Source of the DNA: Amanita rubescens | Lineage: Eukaryota; Basidiomycota; Agaricomycetes; Agaricales; Amanitaceae | Direction: 5' to 3' | NCBI GenBank assembly: GCA_015039365.1 | Contig: WION01000157.1 | Span: 55,045-119,044 of the forward strand | Length of the DNA stretch: 64,000 nt | Shown here: positions 19,716-30,295 of the stretch, piece after piece | How positions within the stretch are numbered: the first letter of the stretch is position 1 | How the letters are laid out: the number at the start of each line of letters is the position of its first letter | Notes under the pieces: model-generated | The model's database searches: none | Seen by the model: only the letters and a program-made list of their open reading frames with translations | Told to the model about the DNA's origin: nothing | Position numbers and translations under genes: made by a program

Positions 19716-19866
19716 CTTGCAGGCAGGCTTGAAACGTTCTTGAACAGTAGAATAGAGCAATGTGGCGATGGTACTATCTGCGAGCGTCTGCAATAAGTAC
19801 ATTTCGACGCGACAAAATGAAACAGTTGGATTGTTAACTTCATACCATTATCAATCTGACACGTCA

Positions 19867-19945
19867 TCATTCTGAGTCATCTCTTGCGACAAAGCGTCGC
19901 CGTTTACAAGATGCGTCTTCAACAACGACAACGTCGTCCGGTATC
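19867..19945 (-). pseudogene. C-terminal end of the DUF6532-like gene, cut off by gypsy element 2
   Basis: The minus strand reads PDDVVVVEDASCKRRR, ending DDSE and a TGA at 19869-19867. This frame is the direct continuation of the last exon at 28079-28390 once the gypsy element and one GTATC copy are removed. The KRRR run looks like a nuclear localisation signal. Confidence 0.8.
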
Positions 19946-20397
19946 TGTTACAACACGGTACGGACTCCCGCATTATGCTTACATGATACGTCGGACATGT
20001 TTATTTCTTTATGCCTACCTTACTTGTCGTCTCCCTTATGCCTGATTCATACGGACAAGCTCGTTTCTTTAACTATACCATCCCTTGTTCCACATATGAC
20101 GCCGTCCTTATACTTACTTCCGTACTTACCATTATTCATTAATTAGTACGTCTCATTGTACTTACTAGTATAAGTACCGCATGTATCCTAGAGTCGAACC
20201 CTAAGTTCGACTTAGCTGTTTATTGTCGTCTGGCAATATAACTTCACTCTTAAACTCATCTACCACAATCGTCCTCAGATCCTAAGTCAACGTCTTGACT
20301 TAGTATTGAACTTATAATCTTAACGTTTGACTTAAGACTTGTAATCGTGACTAGAGTTGCCATTGCAACTTAGGTTGAGATTAACGAGTTCGTAACA
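19946..20397 (+). repeat. 5' LTR of gypsy element 2
   Basis: 452 bases matching 27627-28078. It contains TAAGTTCGACTTA at 20202-20214, the complement of the primer-binding site, which should lie near the transcript 5' end if self-priming holds. Confidence 0.95.
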
Positions 20398-20399
20398 AT

Positions 20400-20412
20400 T
20401 AAGTCGAACTTA
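20400..20412 (+). promoter_or_regulatory. Self-complementary primer-binding site of gypsy element 2
   Basis: TAAGTCGAACTTA lies two bases after the LTR and is the exact complement of 20202-20214 in the LTR (13 bases). This matches Tf1/sushi-type self-priming rather than tRNA priming. Confidence 0.75.
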
Positions 20413-20488
20413 TCAATAAGCCTGAACATCGATTCATTGGCATTTGATAACACACACTTCGACGAACTTCCGGAAAGCCAGCCCGTAG

Positions 20489-22225
20489 GTTACTGGCCAC
20501 GTTGTCAAAACGGATTGGAGAGCTCCACCGAATAGAGCTACACGAGATCGTAAAGGGAACTATATTCTTGACGGATACTACGTCAGACTAAACGGTACAA
20601 AACGAATCTGGGAAGATACAGGAGGAAATCCAGTTAAAGAACAAGAATTCTGGATACCACAAAAAGAAACTAGACCTCCGAACGAATCATATTATTATTT
20701 CGCAGATCTATATCTTCAGGAACAACACATCAGATTCGATCACCTCACAGAACGTTGGATAGCATCCGAAACACAAGAATTTGTCCCTAACGAATACTTC
20801 AACACCCCCATTTGGATAAAGGGGACCGTTGACGCTCTACCAGAGAACTTAAGACCGAAAACTCTCCCTTCCATACAGACAAAAGGCAAAAAGAAAGCAA
20901 AATTTGGCCTAAACGATAGTGAATCCGAGAAAGAAGGAGAAACAGATCAAAAACCCGATCTATCCCTTGATTTTCTCAGTGACCTTTCAGTTGGAACGAC
21001 ACCAACACCTGCCCAACAACCGACCAATCCCGAATCAGGTCCTTCGAACCCTGAAGAAGAAAAGGACGAAGAAGACCCGTTTGACTCTGACAGAATCGAA
21101 GTAGACGAACCTAAACCCGATCCAACTCCACCACGCAGAGATCCATCACCCCCACCATCACCAAGAATGTCTGGAGGAAGTACAGACCCTATACCCAACC
21201 CACGAACCCCTAGTCTCATCGGAGATCTCCCTGAATTCAAAGGGAAGCGAAAGGATGCCAATACGTTCATAGAAGATATCGAAATCTTCTTTGACATGAA
21301 TCCTGAACGGATGAATACAGACCGTTTAAAGATCCTTGCTGCCCTGAACAAGATCTCAGATGGAGCTAGACAGTGGAAAAAGAATAAATTAGCGGAGTTA
21401 CGAAAATCACGCGCTACCATTGAAGGAGGCGTCACAAGACCCGCTTTATTCGATGACTGGGAAGCATTCAAACTATCATTCTTGACAGATTGGGGAGAAG
21501 TTGATCCAAGCGGAAATGCATACACAAAAATTCTCAATCTACAGAACAGATCGTCCATGAAAGGAAAGAAACAGATGACCTTGCCTAATTACGTAAATCA
21601 GTTCAAGGAACAAATCACGAAAGCAGGAATCGAAGGAGAAGCAGCATTCCATATGTTCGGAAAAGGACTTACAGCACCCGAGTTCGAAAAAGCAATGCTC
21701 ATGAACCCAAAAACATTACAAGATTGGTACGACATTGCTATCAAACTCGACAACATCCGAACCCGTTCATACGCTTACTCCCCCCGATCTGGAAATGGTC
21801 ATTCATCATCCTCTCATAACGACGAATCATGGGCTATGCAGATCGATCATAAATTTCTAGAACAAGAAGACGACCCAGAACTAGAACTTATGATCAGATC
21901 TATGACCAAAGAAGAAAGAGAACGCTACATCAAAGACGGTTTATGTTTTATCTGCGGAATCAAAGGACACATGTCAGGACAATGCCCGAAGAAGAAAAGA
22001 AACAAAGGGAAAGGCCGATTTAAAGGAGGGAGGAAAAGAGGATTCACGCCCAAACGTCACATTCGAGCCACATCAAATGATGGTGACGGAAATTGGGAAG
22101 AAGAAGAAGTCCGAGAGTCTAAACCAAATTACACCAAGAACATCCGAGCGCTGATGAAAGGGATGTCAACCAACGAAAAGAATGATCTATTACTATCTCT
22201 TGCCGATGATAACGAGGATTTTTGA
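20489..22225 (+). CDS. gag: Gag of gypsy element 2 with ATG-less N-terminal extension
   Basis: Open from 20489, just after an in-frame TAG at 20486-20488 that would also serve as a splice acceptor (CCCGTAG). The first ATG is at 21167 (MSGGS), at the same place as in element 1; the core from there is 352 residues. The 226 codons before it include TPPN-like, FWIPQKETRPPN and LYLQEQ blocks that resemble element 1, followed by a Glu/Asp/Pro-rich linker. The core has the helical Gag region (WKKNKLAELR, FLTDWGEVDP) and a zinc knuckle CFICGIKGHMSGQC. The end GATTTTTGA overlaps pol and offers a T5 run for -1 slippage. Confidence 0.85.
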   Translation, partial: VTGHVVKTDWRAPPNRATRDRKGNYILDGYYVRLNGTKRIWEDTGGNPVKEQEFWIPQKETRPPNESYYYFADLYLQEQHIRFDHLTERWIASETQEFVPNEYFNTPIWIKGTVDALPENLRPKTLPSIQTKGKKKAKFGLNDSESEKEGETDQKPDLSLDFLSDLSVGTTPTPAQQPTNPESGPSNPEEEKDEEDPFDSDRIEVDEPKPDPTPPRRDPSPPPSPRMSGGSTDPIPNPRTPSLIGDLPEFKGKRKDANTFIEDIEIFFDMNPERMNTDRLKILAALNKISDGARQWKKNKLAELRKSRATIEGGVTRPALFDDWEAFKLSFLTDWGEVDPSGNAYTKILNLQNRSSMKGKKQMTLPNYVNQFKEQITKAGIEGEAAFHMFGKGLTAPEFEKAMLMNPKTLQDWYDIAIKLDNIRTRSYAYSPRSGNGHSSSSHNDESWAMQIDHKFLEQEDDPELELMIRSMTKEERERYIKDGLCFICGIKGHMSGQCPKKKRNKGKGRFKGGRKRGFTPKRHIRATSNDGDGNWEEEEVRESKPNYTKNIRALMKGMSTNEKNDLLLSLADDNEDF

Positions 22226-25200
22226 CAGTGGGACTCATGACAGTGGATGAAGTCTCAGACACACCAGATTCAACTCTCGATATATCTCATGTAACAGTAC
22301 AATCTATTTCGAAACGAAGATTATCTGTCCCTATCAAAGTTGAAACTGAAAACAACACTGAAAACCTCGTTGCCCTTGTCGACTGCGGAGCCGAAGGGAT
22401 ATTTATCGACAAAAGGATAGCACACAAATGGAGAAAACGAAAAACTCTACGACCAATTAGAGTTTATAACGTCGATGGCACTATAAACAAAGAAGGAGAA
22501 ATTGATGAACAATGTCTAATCACCTTCGAAATGAACGGAAAACGCATGACCGAATGGTTTTACGTATCAGCTATAGGAAAACAAACGGTTATACTGGGGC
22601 TTCCTTGGTTAGAGAAGCATAACCCTGACGTAAACTGGAAAGAAAAGACTCTAGAGTTCCGAGACTCTGAACAGGATAAGATCAAGGCATCACTTCGGAG
22701 CATCTGTCAACAGATTGACAGAATAGCTATGCCTGAAAGGGAAGAAGATCTCGTCATCGGATATTTGATGTCACACAAAGGATCACAGACGACAGATCAC
22801 GGATGGAACACGCATACATTTGAGGATATAGGAAGCTGGTCAGAAGACGAATACGACCAAGTAACTATCGCACGATATACACCAGCTCAACAAATGGAAC
22901 ACAAATACCATCAAACAGAGGAGGTTTACACGCTCCCTCCTGAATACTCGGCATGGAAAGATGTATTCGAGAAAAAAGCAAGTGAACGATTCCCGGAAAG
23001 CCGATCTTGGGATCACCAGATAGAACTTCGCGATGATTTCATACCAAAAAGAGGAAAAATCTATCCCTTATCTCCGAAACAGCAGAACACACTGGATGAA
23101 TGGATCAAAGAACATGTTGAAAAAGGCTACATCAGACCATCGAAATCACCGCAGGCATCGCCTTTCTTCTTTGTAGAAAAGAAAGAAGCACAAAAACTAC
23201 GACCCTGCCAAGACTATCGATATTTGAACGAATACACTAAACCAAACGCATATCCATTACCCCTTATCTCCGATCTTATGATTAAACTCAAAGATTCGGA
23301 ATACTTCACGAAATTGGATATCCGTTGGGGATATAATAACGTTCAAATCAAAGAATCTGACAGATGGAAAGCCGCCTTTATCACCAATCGAGGTTTATTT
23401 GAACCTAACGTCATGTTCTTTGGATTACGAAATTCACCAGCAACGTTCCAAGCTATGATGGACGATTATTTCAGGGATTTTACAGAAAAAGGATGGCTCG
23501 TCATCTACATGGATGACATGCTAATACACGCGCGCACTAAAGAAGAACTCGAGATTCGAACAAAACAAGTACTTGAACGATTACAGAAACACGATCTTTA
23601 CCTCAAGCTTGAAAAGTGTAAATTCGCTGCCAAAGAAGTTGATTTTCTAGGCACCGTCATATCCAAAAATACAATAAAAATGGACCCGATCAAACTTGCC
23701 GGAATTAGGGACTGGCCAACCCCTTCTACCGTTAAACAAGTTAGATCCTTTTTAGGATTCGGAAATTACTATCGAAGGTTTATTTTCGGATTCGCCCACC
23801 TCGCACGACCCCTGCACGACCTAACAAAGAAAAACAAATTATGGACATGGACCGCAGAATGCCAAGTCGCATTTGATCTATTAAAAGAACGCTTCACATC
23901 CGCGCCTGTCTTAATGATGCCCGACGTTAACAAACCTTTCATTCTACAAACGGACGCATCAGACCGCGCTATCGGAGCAGTTCTTATGCAGAAAGATGAC
24001 AATGGCGACTTACACCCATGTGGATACCTATCCCACGCTTTAACACCGACTGAAACACGATGGCAAATCTATGACCGAGAGTTATTCGCCATTTACTACG
24101 CTCTTTACAACGAATGGAGATACCTGCTTGAAGGAGCAGAACACCCTGTCATTATTCATTGCGACCACAAGAACCTACTCTACTATCGAGAACCACAACG
24201 TCTTACAAACCGCCAAGCACGATGGTGGAACGACTTGTCTCGATTTAATATTAAATTAACGCATGTTCCCGGAGCAAAACTAATAATAGCGGATGCCTTA
24301 TCCCGCCGACCCGATCATATGACAAAAGATGAACCAGAAGAGTTAATAACAATGCTCCCAAAAGAACTCTTTGTTCGCACGATCGCCGAAGATCTCCATG
24401 ACAGAGCAATAGAAATAACTGTCAAAGATGAATTCGCTCAATCAATCAAGAAATGCCTAAAAGAAAAAGGAACACCGCCTTTACGAACAGCCCTTTCTGA
24501 TTGGACCCTCGACAACGAATTAATCCTATACAAAGGGAAATCTTTTATCCCTCCTGACACCGATCTTCGCCGAGATATTATTAGAGATTTTCATGAATCA
24601 CCAACAAGCGGACACCCCGGTTTCTTCAAAACACTAGCCTTATTAAAGGAATATTACTGGTGGCCATTAATGTCTAAAATGGTTAAACAGTTTATTGACG
24701 GATGCACGGCATGTCAACAAATGAAATCGAATACTCACCCTACCGCCGCACCCCTGATGCCAATCAAGTCTCACGCACACCGACCCTTCCAACAAATAAC
24801 CATGGATTTCATAACCGACTTACCCATAAGTGACGGTTTTGATTCTATCTTTATCGTGGTCGATCAAGGACTTACAAAGGGAGTAATTCTCATGCCTTGT
24901 AATAAAACTGTCACCGCCGACGAAACCGCAGACCTCTACATTCGGAATGTATTCAAAAATTTCGGTTTACCCGACATCATGATCTCCGATCGAGGACCAC
25001 AGTTCGCATCACATGTTTTCAACGGCATAATGGACTCATTAAAGATCAAACATAAAATGAGTACCGCCTTCCATCCACAAACTGATGGACAAACGGAACG
25101 ATATAACGCCGAATTAGAAGCTTATCTCCGAATATTCTGTGCCTATGAACCAGATACTTGGAACAAGATGATACCAATAGCACAATTCGCGCATAATTCA

Positions 25201-25833
25201 CGCACTCATGAAGCGTTGAAACAATCACCCTTTCAATTGATGTATGGAACATCCCCGGTTGCACTTCCCCTTGTCTCAAATAAGACAAATACACCAACCG
25301 CCGATAACCGCATCAACTCTCTGTTCCGCGCACGAGAAGAAGCACTCGCCGCACATGATCTAGCACGAGCTAAGATGATGGAAAGAACAACGAGAAAGAC
25401 TAAACCGTTCAAAGTCAATGACAAAGTATGGTTAGAGTCTAGGAACCTGAAGATTCCTTATCAGAGCAGAAAGCTCGCACCTAAACGAGAAGGTCCCTTT
25501 TCCATCAAAGAAGTCTTAGGACCAGTGACATATCGTCTCACGCTACCAAGACAATGGAAAATTCATAACGTATTCCACGCCGCCTTACTAACGCCGTTCA
25601 AAGAAACTTCCTTTCACGGAATAACAGAAACAAGGCCCCCTCCCGATCTGATCGAAGGAGAAAAAGAATACGAAGTGGAAGCACTGCTTGCACATCGCAA
25701 GTTTAGAAGGAAATTACAATTCCTAGTAAAGTGGAAAGGCTATGACACCAGCGAAAACACATGGGAACCAGAAAATAACTTGACGCATATGGAAGACCTC
25801 CTTCTAGAATATAAAAGACGAAGGAAACTCTGA
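22222..25833 (+). CDS. pol: Pol polyprotein of gypsy element 2
   Basis: 1,203 codons in the -1 frame relative to gag, opening with TTG at the overlap; slippage on TTTTT would fuse it to Gag. Domains in order: protease (ALVDCGAEG with D54, then ILGLPWL); reverse transcriptase with YMDD near residue 429 (a Met variant of the usual Y-[IV]-D-D); RNase H (FILQTDASD, HCDHKNLLYY); integrase zinc finger (HESPTSGHPG...CTACQQMK); core D, D and E in MDFITDLP, SDRGPQFAS and HPQTDGQTER; C-terminal chromodomain (FLVKWKGYDTSENTWE). There are no stops. It should give enzymes for reverse transcription and integration. Confidence 0.95.
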   Translation: MTVGLMTVDEVSDTPDSTLDISHVTVQSISKRRLSVPIKVETENNTENLVALVDCGAEGIFIDKRIAHKWRKRKTLRPIRVYNVDGTINKEGEIDEQCLITFEMNGKRMTEWFYVSAIGKQTVILGLPWLEKHNPDVNWKEKTLEFRDSEQDKIKASLRSICQQIDRIAMPEREEDLVIGYLMSHKGSQTTDHGWNTHTFEDIGSWSEDEYDQVTIARYTPAQQMEHKYHQTEEVYTLPPEYSAWKDVFEKKASERFPESRSWDHQIELRDDFIPKRGKIYPLSPKQQNTLDEWIKEHVEKGYIRPSKSPQASPFFFVEKKEAQKLRPCQDYRYLNEYTKPNAYPLPLISDLMIKLKDSEYFTKLDIRWGYNNVQIKESDRWKAAFITNRGLFEPNVMFFGLRNSPATFQAMMDDYFRDFTEKGWLVIYMDDMLIHARTKEELEIRTKQVLERLQKHDLYLKLEKCKFAAKEVDFLGTVISKNTIKMDPIKLAGIRDWPTPSTVKQVRSFLGFGNYYRRFIFGFAHLARPLHDLTKKNKLWTWTAECQVAFDLLKERFTSAPVLMMPDVNKPFILQTDASDRAIGAVLMQKDDNGDLHPCGYLSHALTPTETRWQIYDRELFAIYYALYNEWRYLLEGAEHPVIIHCDHKNLLYYREPQRLTNRQARWWNDLSRFNIKLTHVPGAKLIIADALSRRPDHMTKDEPEELITMLPKELFVRTIAEDLHDRAIEITVKDEFAQSIKKCLKEKGTPPLRTALSDWTLDNELILYKGKSFIPPDTDLRRDIIRDFHESPTSGHPGFFKTLALLKEYYWWPLMSKMVKQFIDGCTACQQMKSNTHPTAAPLMPIKSHAHRPFQQITMDFITDLPISDGFDSIFIVVDQGLTKGVILMPCNKTVTADETADLYIRNVFKNFGLPDIMISDRGPQFASHVFNGIMDSLKIKHKMSTAFHPQTDGQTERYNAELEAYLRIFCAYEPDTWNKMIPIAQFAHNSRTHEALKQSPFQLMYGTSPVALPLVSNKTNTPTADNRINSLFRAREEALAAHDLARAKMMERTTRKTKPFKVNDKVWLESRNLKIPYQSRKLAPKREGPFSIKEVLGPVTYRLTLPRQWKIHNVFHAALLTPFKETSFHGITETRPPPDLIEGEKEYEVEALLAHRKFRRKLQFLVKWKGYDTSENTWEPENNLTHMEDLLLEYKRRRKL

Positions 25834-25834
25834 A

Positions 25835-27586
25835 ATGTCATTCACATACCAAGTTATTATGCAAAATGGAAACGACACCACTGACGCCGTTCAGCACTTC
25901 CCCTGGTCTGAATTCTACGCTGGAGAGAACACCGACACCCGATTCACCACTGCACCCCACCGACCTCGACTCGTTCTTCATACCACCGACACCGACGAAG
26001 AAGACACTGACCCGAACGACTTCGTTGATGTTCCCCACAGATCTCCCGATCAAACCTCGTCTCAGACGATCCCGATCACTCCCACCGAAACCCAGGAAAT
26101 CCACCACGGAACATCAGAAACTCTGGCTGTACCTGGACGAATTACGGAAGATCGCAATAGCCGACCGATCCCACCTAGAAACGCTGAAGACATTAGCGTT
26201 ACCTTACATAGAGAGACGGTACTTGCCGGTCACGCTTCGACTCAACCTCATAACGAATCTATTCGAGGCAACGACCAGAGTCACGGTACAGATGGGACTA
26301 ACCGCGATATGGCTGGCCCCATCATACGAACCACCCCCGATCTCTATCTCAGTTATCACGGAATTACTACTTACACCAAGGTTAGAGATCGCGTCACTCT
26401 AATCTGTAACGCCGCTAGATTACAGGTCGACATCTTTGACCAAGAAAGGATAGCTCGAGTCTGGCGACTTCTCATGGACTTCCGAACCGCCACTACCCTT
26501 GCCGGTCAAGCCCGAGATCAGTACAACTATCATTGTGCCGATTTAATCGAAACGTTTGTAAACGTTACGTCACTATACTGGGAAGACATTCATCCGAAAG
26601 GAGGAAACCTAGATCAATTGGCGATAGATCTATTACGACGACTTCTCACAGCTGACATCGAACGTTACATCATCCTTGCTATAGAAAGCATTGACGATCA
26701 AAGGTTTGGACTAAAAATACAACCTCACGATCAGAATAACCGCATCGCTGTCAACCATTGGTTTCGCGCTACCGAAGCTACACCCGACCGACACCGAGCA
26801 ACTAGATGCATTATGGAAACAGATCGTAAATCAAGAGAAATCTGGTGCCTCACCGGAAAGATCCGAGATCTCCTGTCCAGTATCCAAGGAGACACGGAAT
26901 GGACCACGGCCGAATTCGCAGATGGAGTTCCCCTGCATCAACTCACTAGCGACCACATTGCGCAGATCAATAATGCGATCAGTGATCTCGATCTTCATCG
27001 CCGAATCCGTACAACAGGCGATCTCATTGAGGAAGAACCGAAACGAGATAAGAAGGCTCCTCCTCCTCCTCGATCCGCATCACCCCCAACCACCACCGTT
27101 ATTCGCCACGGAGTCTGGAATATTCCTGTCCCCACTGCTCGACGAAACGACACTCCGCCTTCTCGACGACCTACGACCCGCAGTATGACAAATGCCGCCA
27201 ATCAACGCCCCCATCGTTACAACCGCTGCATTCACTGCCGAGGAAAGCATGCCTCTGAGGATCACCATCTCGCTACTGCAATTCCTCCTATGTCTACTCT
27301 ACCTCCACGCGCTCCCACGCGCCGACGCGATCCGACGCCCGGTCCTTCCACTAAGAAGAAAGGACGTTCTCGAACTACCGCAGATGCCGCCAATACCTCC
27401 GCTTCCACTAGCCGCCGCCCTCATCAGCCGAAGAAGAAGGGAAAGAAGAAGGCACACCACGCGTCACAGTGTCAGGCATGCGTCAACGGACGACAGTGCG
27501 ACGGAGCCGACGACGATGCCTGCGACCTTTACGGCGACTACGGCTATCAGCACGATGACGACGCCATGCACAACATGAACACCTGA
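25835..27586 (+). CDS. Third ORF of gypsy element 2, zinc-motif protein of unknown function
   Basis: 583 codons from an ATG one base after the pol stop. There is no signal peptide or membrane segment. The N-terminal half is Thr/Asp/Pro-rich; a helical middle (about 190-330) includes ARVWRLLMDFRT; then comes a Pro-rich basic hinge, then C465-x2-C468-x3-H472-x4-H477-H478. The tail is rich in Lys/Arg and Ser, with a second Cys cluster (C-x2-C...C...C). The zinc-like motif has the same spacing as in element 1, while the rest is barely alignable by eye, which argues that the motif is functional. Its position resembles env, but nothing suggests a glycoprotein. Confidence 0.85.
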   Translation: MSFTYQVIMQNGNDTTDAVQHFPWSEFYAGENTDTRFTTAPHRPRLVLHTTDTDEEDTDPNDFVDVPHRSPDQTSSQTIPITPTETQEIHHGTSETLAVPGRITEDRNSRPIPPRNAEDISVTLHRETVLAGHASTQPHNESIRGNDQSHGTDGTNRDMAGPIIRTTPDLYLSYHGITTYTKVRDRVTLICNAARLQVDIFDQERIARVWRLLMDFRTATTLAGQARDQYNYHCADLIETFVNVTSLYWEDIHPKGGNLDQLAIDLLRRLLTADIERYIILAIESIDDQRFGLKIQPHDQNNRIAVNHWFRATEATPDRHRATRCIMETDRKSREIWCLTGKIRDLLSSIQGDTEWTTAEFADGVPLHQLTSDHIAQINNAISDLDLHRRIRTTGDLIEEEPKRDKKAPPPPRSASPPTTTVIRHGVWNIPVPTARRNDTPPSRRPTTRSMTNAANQRPHRYNRCIHCRGKHASEDHHLATAIPPMSTLPPRAPTRRRDPTPGPSTKKKGRSRTTADAANTSASTSRRPHQPKKKGKKKAHHASQCQACVNGRQCDGADDDACDLYGDYGYQHDDDAMHNMNT

Positions 27587-27613
27587 ACGTTTTGTTGTTG
27601 CGGTCAACAACGT

Positions 27614-27622
27614 AGGGGAGAG
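27614..27622 (+). promoter_or_regulatory. Polypurine tract of gypsy element 2
   Basis: AGGGGAGAG sits four bases before the 3' LTR start at 27627. Confidence 0.7.
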
Positions 27623-27626
27623 CTAG

Positions 27627-28078
27627 TGTTACAACACGGTACGGACTCCCGCATTATGCTTACATGATACGTCGGACATGTTTATTTCTTTATGCCTACC
27701 TTACTTGTCGTCTCCCTTATGCCTGATTCATACGGACAAGCTCGTTTCTTTAACTATACCATCCCTTGTTCCACATATGACGCCGTCCTTATACTTACTT
27801 CCGTACTTACCATTATTCATTAATTAGTACGTCTCATTGTACTTACTAGTATAAGTACCGCATGTATCCTAGAGTCGAACCCTAAGTTCGACTTAGCTGT
27901 TTATTGTCGTCTGGCAATATAACTTCACTCTTAAACTCATCTACCACAATCGTCCTCAGATCCTAAGTCAACGTCTTGACTTAGTATTGAACTTATAATC
28001 TTAACGTTTGACTTAAGACTTGTAATCGTGACTAGAGTTGCCATTGCAACTTAGGTTGAGATTAACGAGTTCGTAACA
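27627..28078 (+). repeat. 3' LTR of gypsy element 2
   Basis: 452 bases matching 19946-20397, followed by the target duplication GTATC. Confidence 0.95.
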
Positions 28079-30295
28079 GTATCGTCCTCTTCAACATCTT
28101 CTCCTTCTTCTTCCCACCGTTCTTCTTTTCGAGCTTCTTATAATGCTTGTAGGCATCGTCGAGGATTACCTTCCAATGAGTTTCCGAAAACTCTTCGATG
28201 CTGTCGGTCATGGTGGTAGTAACGTGGGTTACAACTTTCTTGTACAGTCTACGGTGTTGACCAGGCTCGACGACGTGGTGTTCCTTGTTGGCGTAGTTCT
28301 CTGCCGAGAATTCTTTTGCCGACTTTACGAATTTTCCAGTAGTATATTGTTGAAGGACGTGCTCAACCTATGGCAACAGCACATCACTGAAGTATTGAAA
28401 TAGAGTGAGATAGCTTACAGCCTGTGCGGCGAGGACTAGAGCGCCCACCGGCTTTTCCTCACTAAAATCAATCAGCGTTTCTGGGAGCTTCGCAAAATGG
28501 CCAGCGCCGAGAGTGTCAGCAATACACGGTGCAGCCAAAAATCCCTGCGTTTGTTCTTAGCGAGCTATATGGAAGATAAAGATCGTACCTTTCTCTTTCT
28601 ATTTTCGCTGTCGTATTCTCTCCACTGGTATACAAACGTCTCTTCATCGTGTGTTTTTGTCAACCAGAACTGAACGGTCGTGCCTTTCGTCTCCGTTGAG
28701 CTGAAATGGTCTGGGTAATCCGCGAAGAGGATTTCGATGCTGGATTTTGCCGCTTCAACAAAACCACGGCGCCAAGTATTCACACGAGCGTTAGCCTTGA
28801 ATAATATTTCAGGTCATCTCGTGCATTGAGTATGAGTTACGTACCAAGCGAACCCAGAAACTGTTCTTCGTCACGACGTGAGTCCCTTTACCATACACAT
28901 CATCAACAATAGCTTGAATATCGGTAATTTCAAGCGATTCCCATGGAGGAAGCGAACCGATCTTTTTGCGCATGCGGGGAGCCACGACTTCTTCAAAATC
29001 TCTTCGGATATCATCAGGCAAGTACTTGAGGGACCAGTTCTTGACGCCCGCCGGAAGACCATCGGCCATAGGTTTCGGCGCAGCTGGATTTGCCTCGATC
29101 TTCGTCATCTGCAATGATAATGCGGGGGATCAGAAAGGCCAAAAGCTAGAATTTGATACATTACATTTTCATCTTTCGATCTCTTTGTTCTTTCAACCTT
29201 CGCTGCCTTGATCTCAACTTCGTCTGACTCGTCATCATCCACGTATCCGCCAAATTTGACCACGTCGTTATTATCTTCAGCGTTCTCGTCATCATCAGTA
29301 GGCCGAGCGCAGGGGCGTTTTTTCAACGGTTTTTTCTTATCCCATCCAGGTATCAGGCCAGAAGGAGCCGGTGATACTTGTTTCTTGCTCTTGCTTTTCC
29401 TTATTAAGCGTACGGCCCCCCGAGTCAGAAAATGAATGATTATATCATGGAACTGACTTACGCATTCCCCTCCTTGGTAACGTGAGTAGTTTTGGGTTCA
29501 GTCGTCCTGAGTTCTGGTGTACCAAGTCCTGGCTGCGTTTTCCTGAGTTTATTAATCTCTTCCCGTGCAGCCGTCTTCTTCTTCTTGCGCTTGGCCGCTT
29601 CGTCTTCTTCTGAAGCGACATATTTGTCGCCTGAGTCGCCTGAGTCATCAAACGAGTCTTTTGACAACTCTGATGCTCTGCGTAAGTAAAAACTGAAGCA
29701 TATGATGTAAATGACATACCGTTGACCCTATATTGACGGTTTCTTTTCTGTAACTGCCTCTTGGATGTCATACACTCATCGTGGTCGATATTCTCTGCAT
29801 CGGAGTCGTGATTGGAGGTGTTACGGTCCTTGTATGCACGCGCCGTTGATGTCGCTGATAATCATGGGTCGTGAGAATGCAGCGATAAACAATCAGTGAT
29901 GGCTGTGACGTACCAGCCTCATCTGCGTCATCCCGTGAAGAGTTCTTGGACGCTGAAGGAGATGGCGAAAAGGTAAGCAGACAATAAAAACTGCGCATAT
30001 AGTGAGCTCAACCAGCAGCCTTAGCCTTCTTGCGTGCATCTGCTTCTCTGCGTCGTTCAGACTCGCGACGCTCATCTTCACGTCGCTGGGCATCTTCGAT
30101 TGCAGCAACCATTTCCATGTGCTTAGTACGTTCTTCTTCTTCTTTTCTTGCCTTTTCTTCTTCCTGACGACGGGATTCTTCAACTTCAGCATGTGTACGA
30201 CGTGGTTGAGGCTTGTCGATGTCACCAGGATGTTTATCCTTATTCGACGCCCTTGTGACGCGATCCGATGGTAGGGGGATGAAGGGCAGAGGCAT
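28079..30295 (-). CDS. DUF6532-like protein gene, multi-exon, 3' end split by gypsy element 2
   Basis: It starts at ATG 30295. The N-terminus is a charged coiled coil (Arg/Glu/Lys repeats, about residues 35-95); next come an acidic and Lys-rich nuclear-type linker (KRKKKK) and a folded C-terminal region spread over several short exons: VKNWSLKYLPDDIRRDFEEV, then TWRRGFVEAAKSSIEILFAD, then GFLAAPCIADTLG, then QQYTTGKF and SAENY. The last blocks resemble DUF6532 of agaricomycetes as I remember it; the match is from memory. Clear introns include GTAAGC...CATAG at about 28417-28370. The last exon reaches 28079 and continues at 19945-19867. Only 69 bases separate its start from the divergent transposase. 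Without the gypsy element the protein would end KRRR...DDSE. Confidence 0.6.

Larger units (their letters stand above)
19946..28078 (+). mobile_element. Intact Ty3/gypsy chromovirus (element 2), 8,133 bases
   Basis: 452-base LTRs (TGTTAC...GTAACA) at both ends look identical by eye. The target duplication GTATC is at 19941-19945 and 28079-28083. Gene order: Gag, Pol with chromodomain, third ORF. All three frames are open. It is a different lineage from element 1: proteins align throughout but are clearly diverged, and the LTRs share only the ends. It is inserted in the last exon of a minus-strand gene of the Plavaka-type transposon. Confidence 0.95.
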
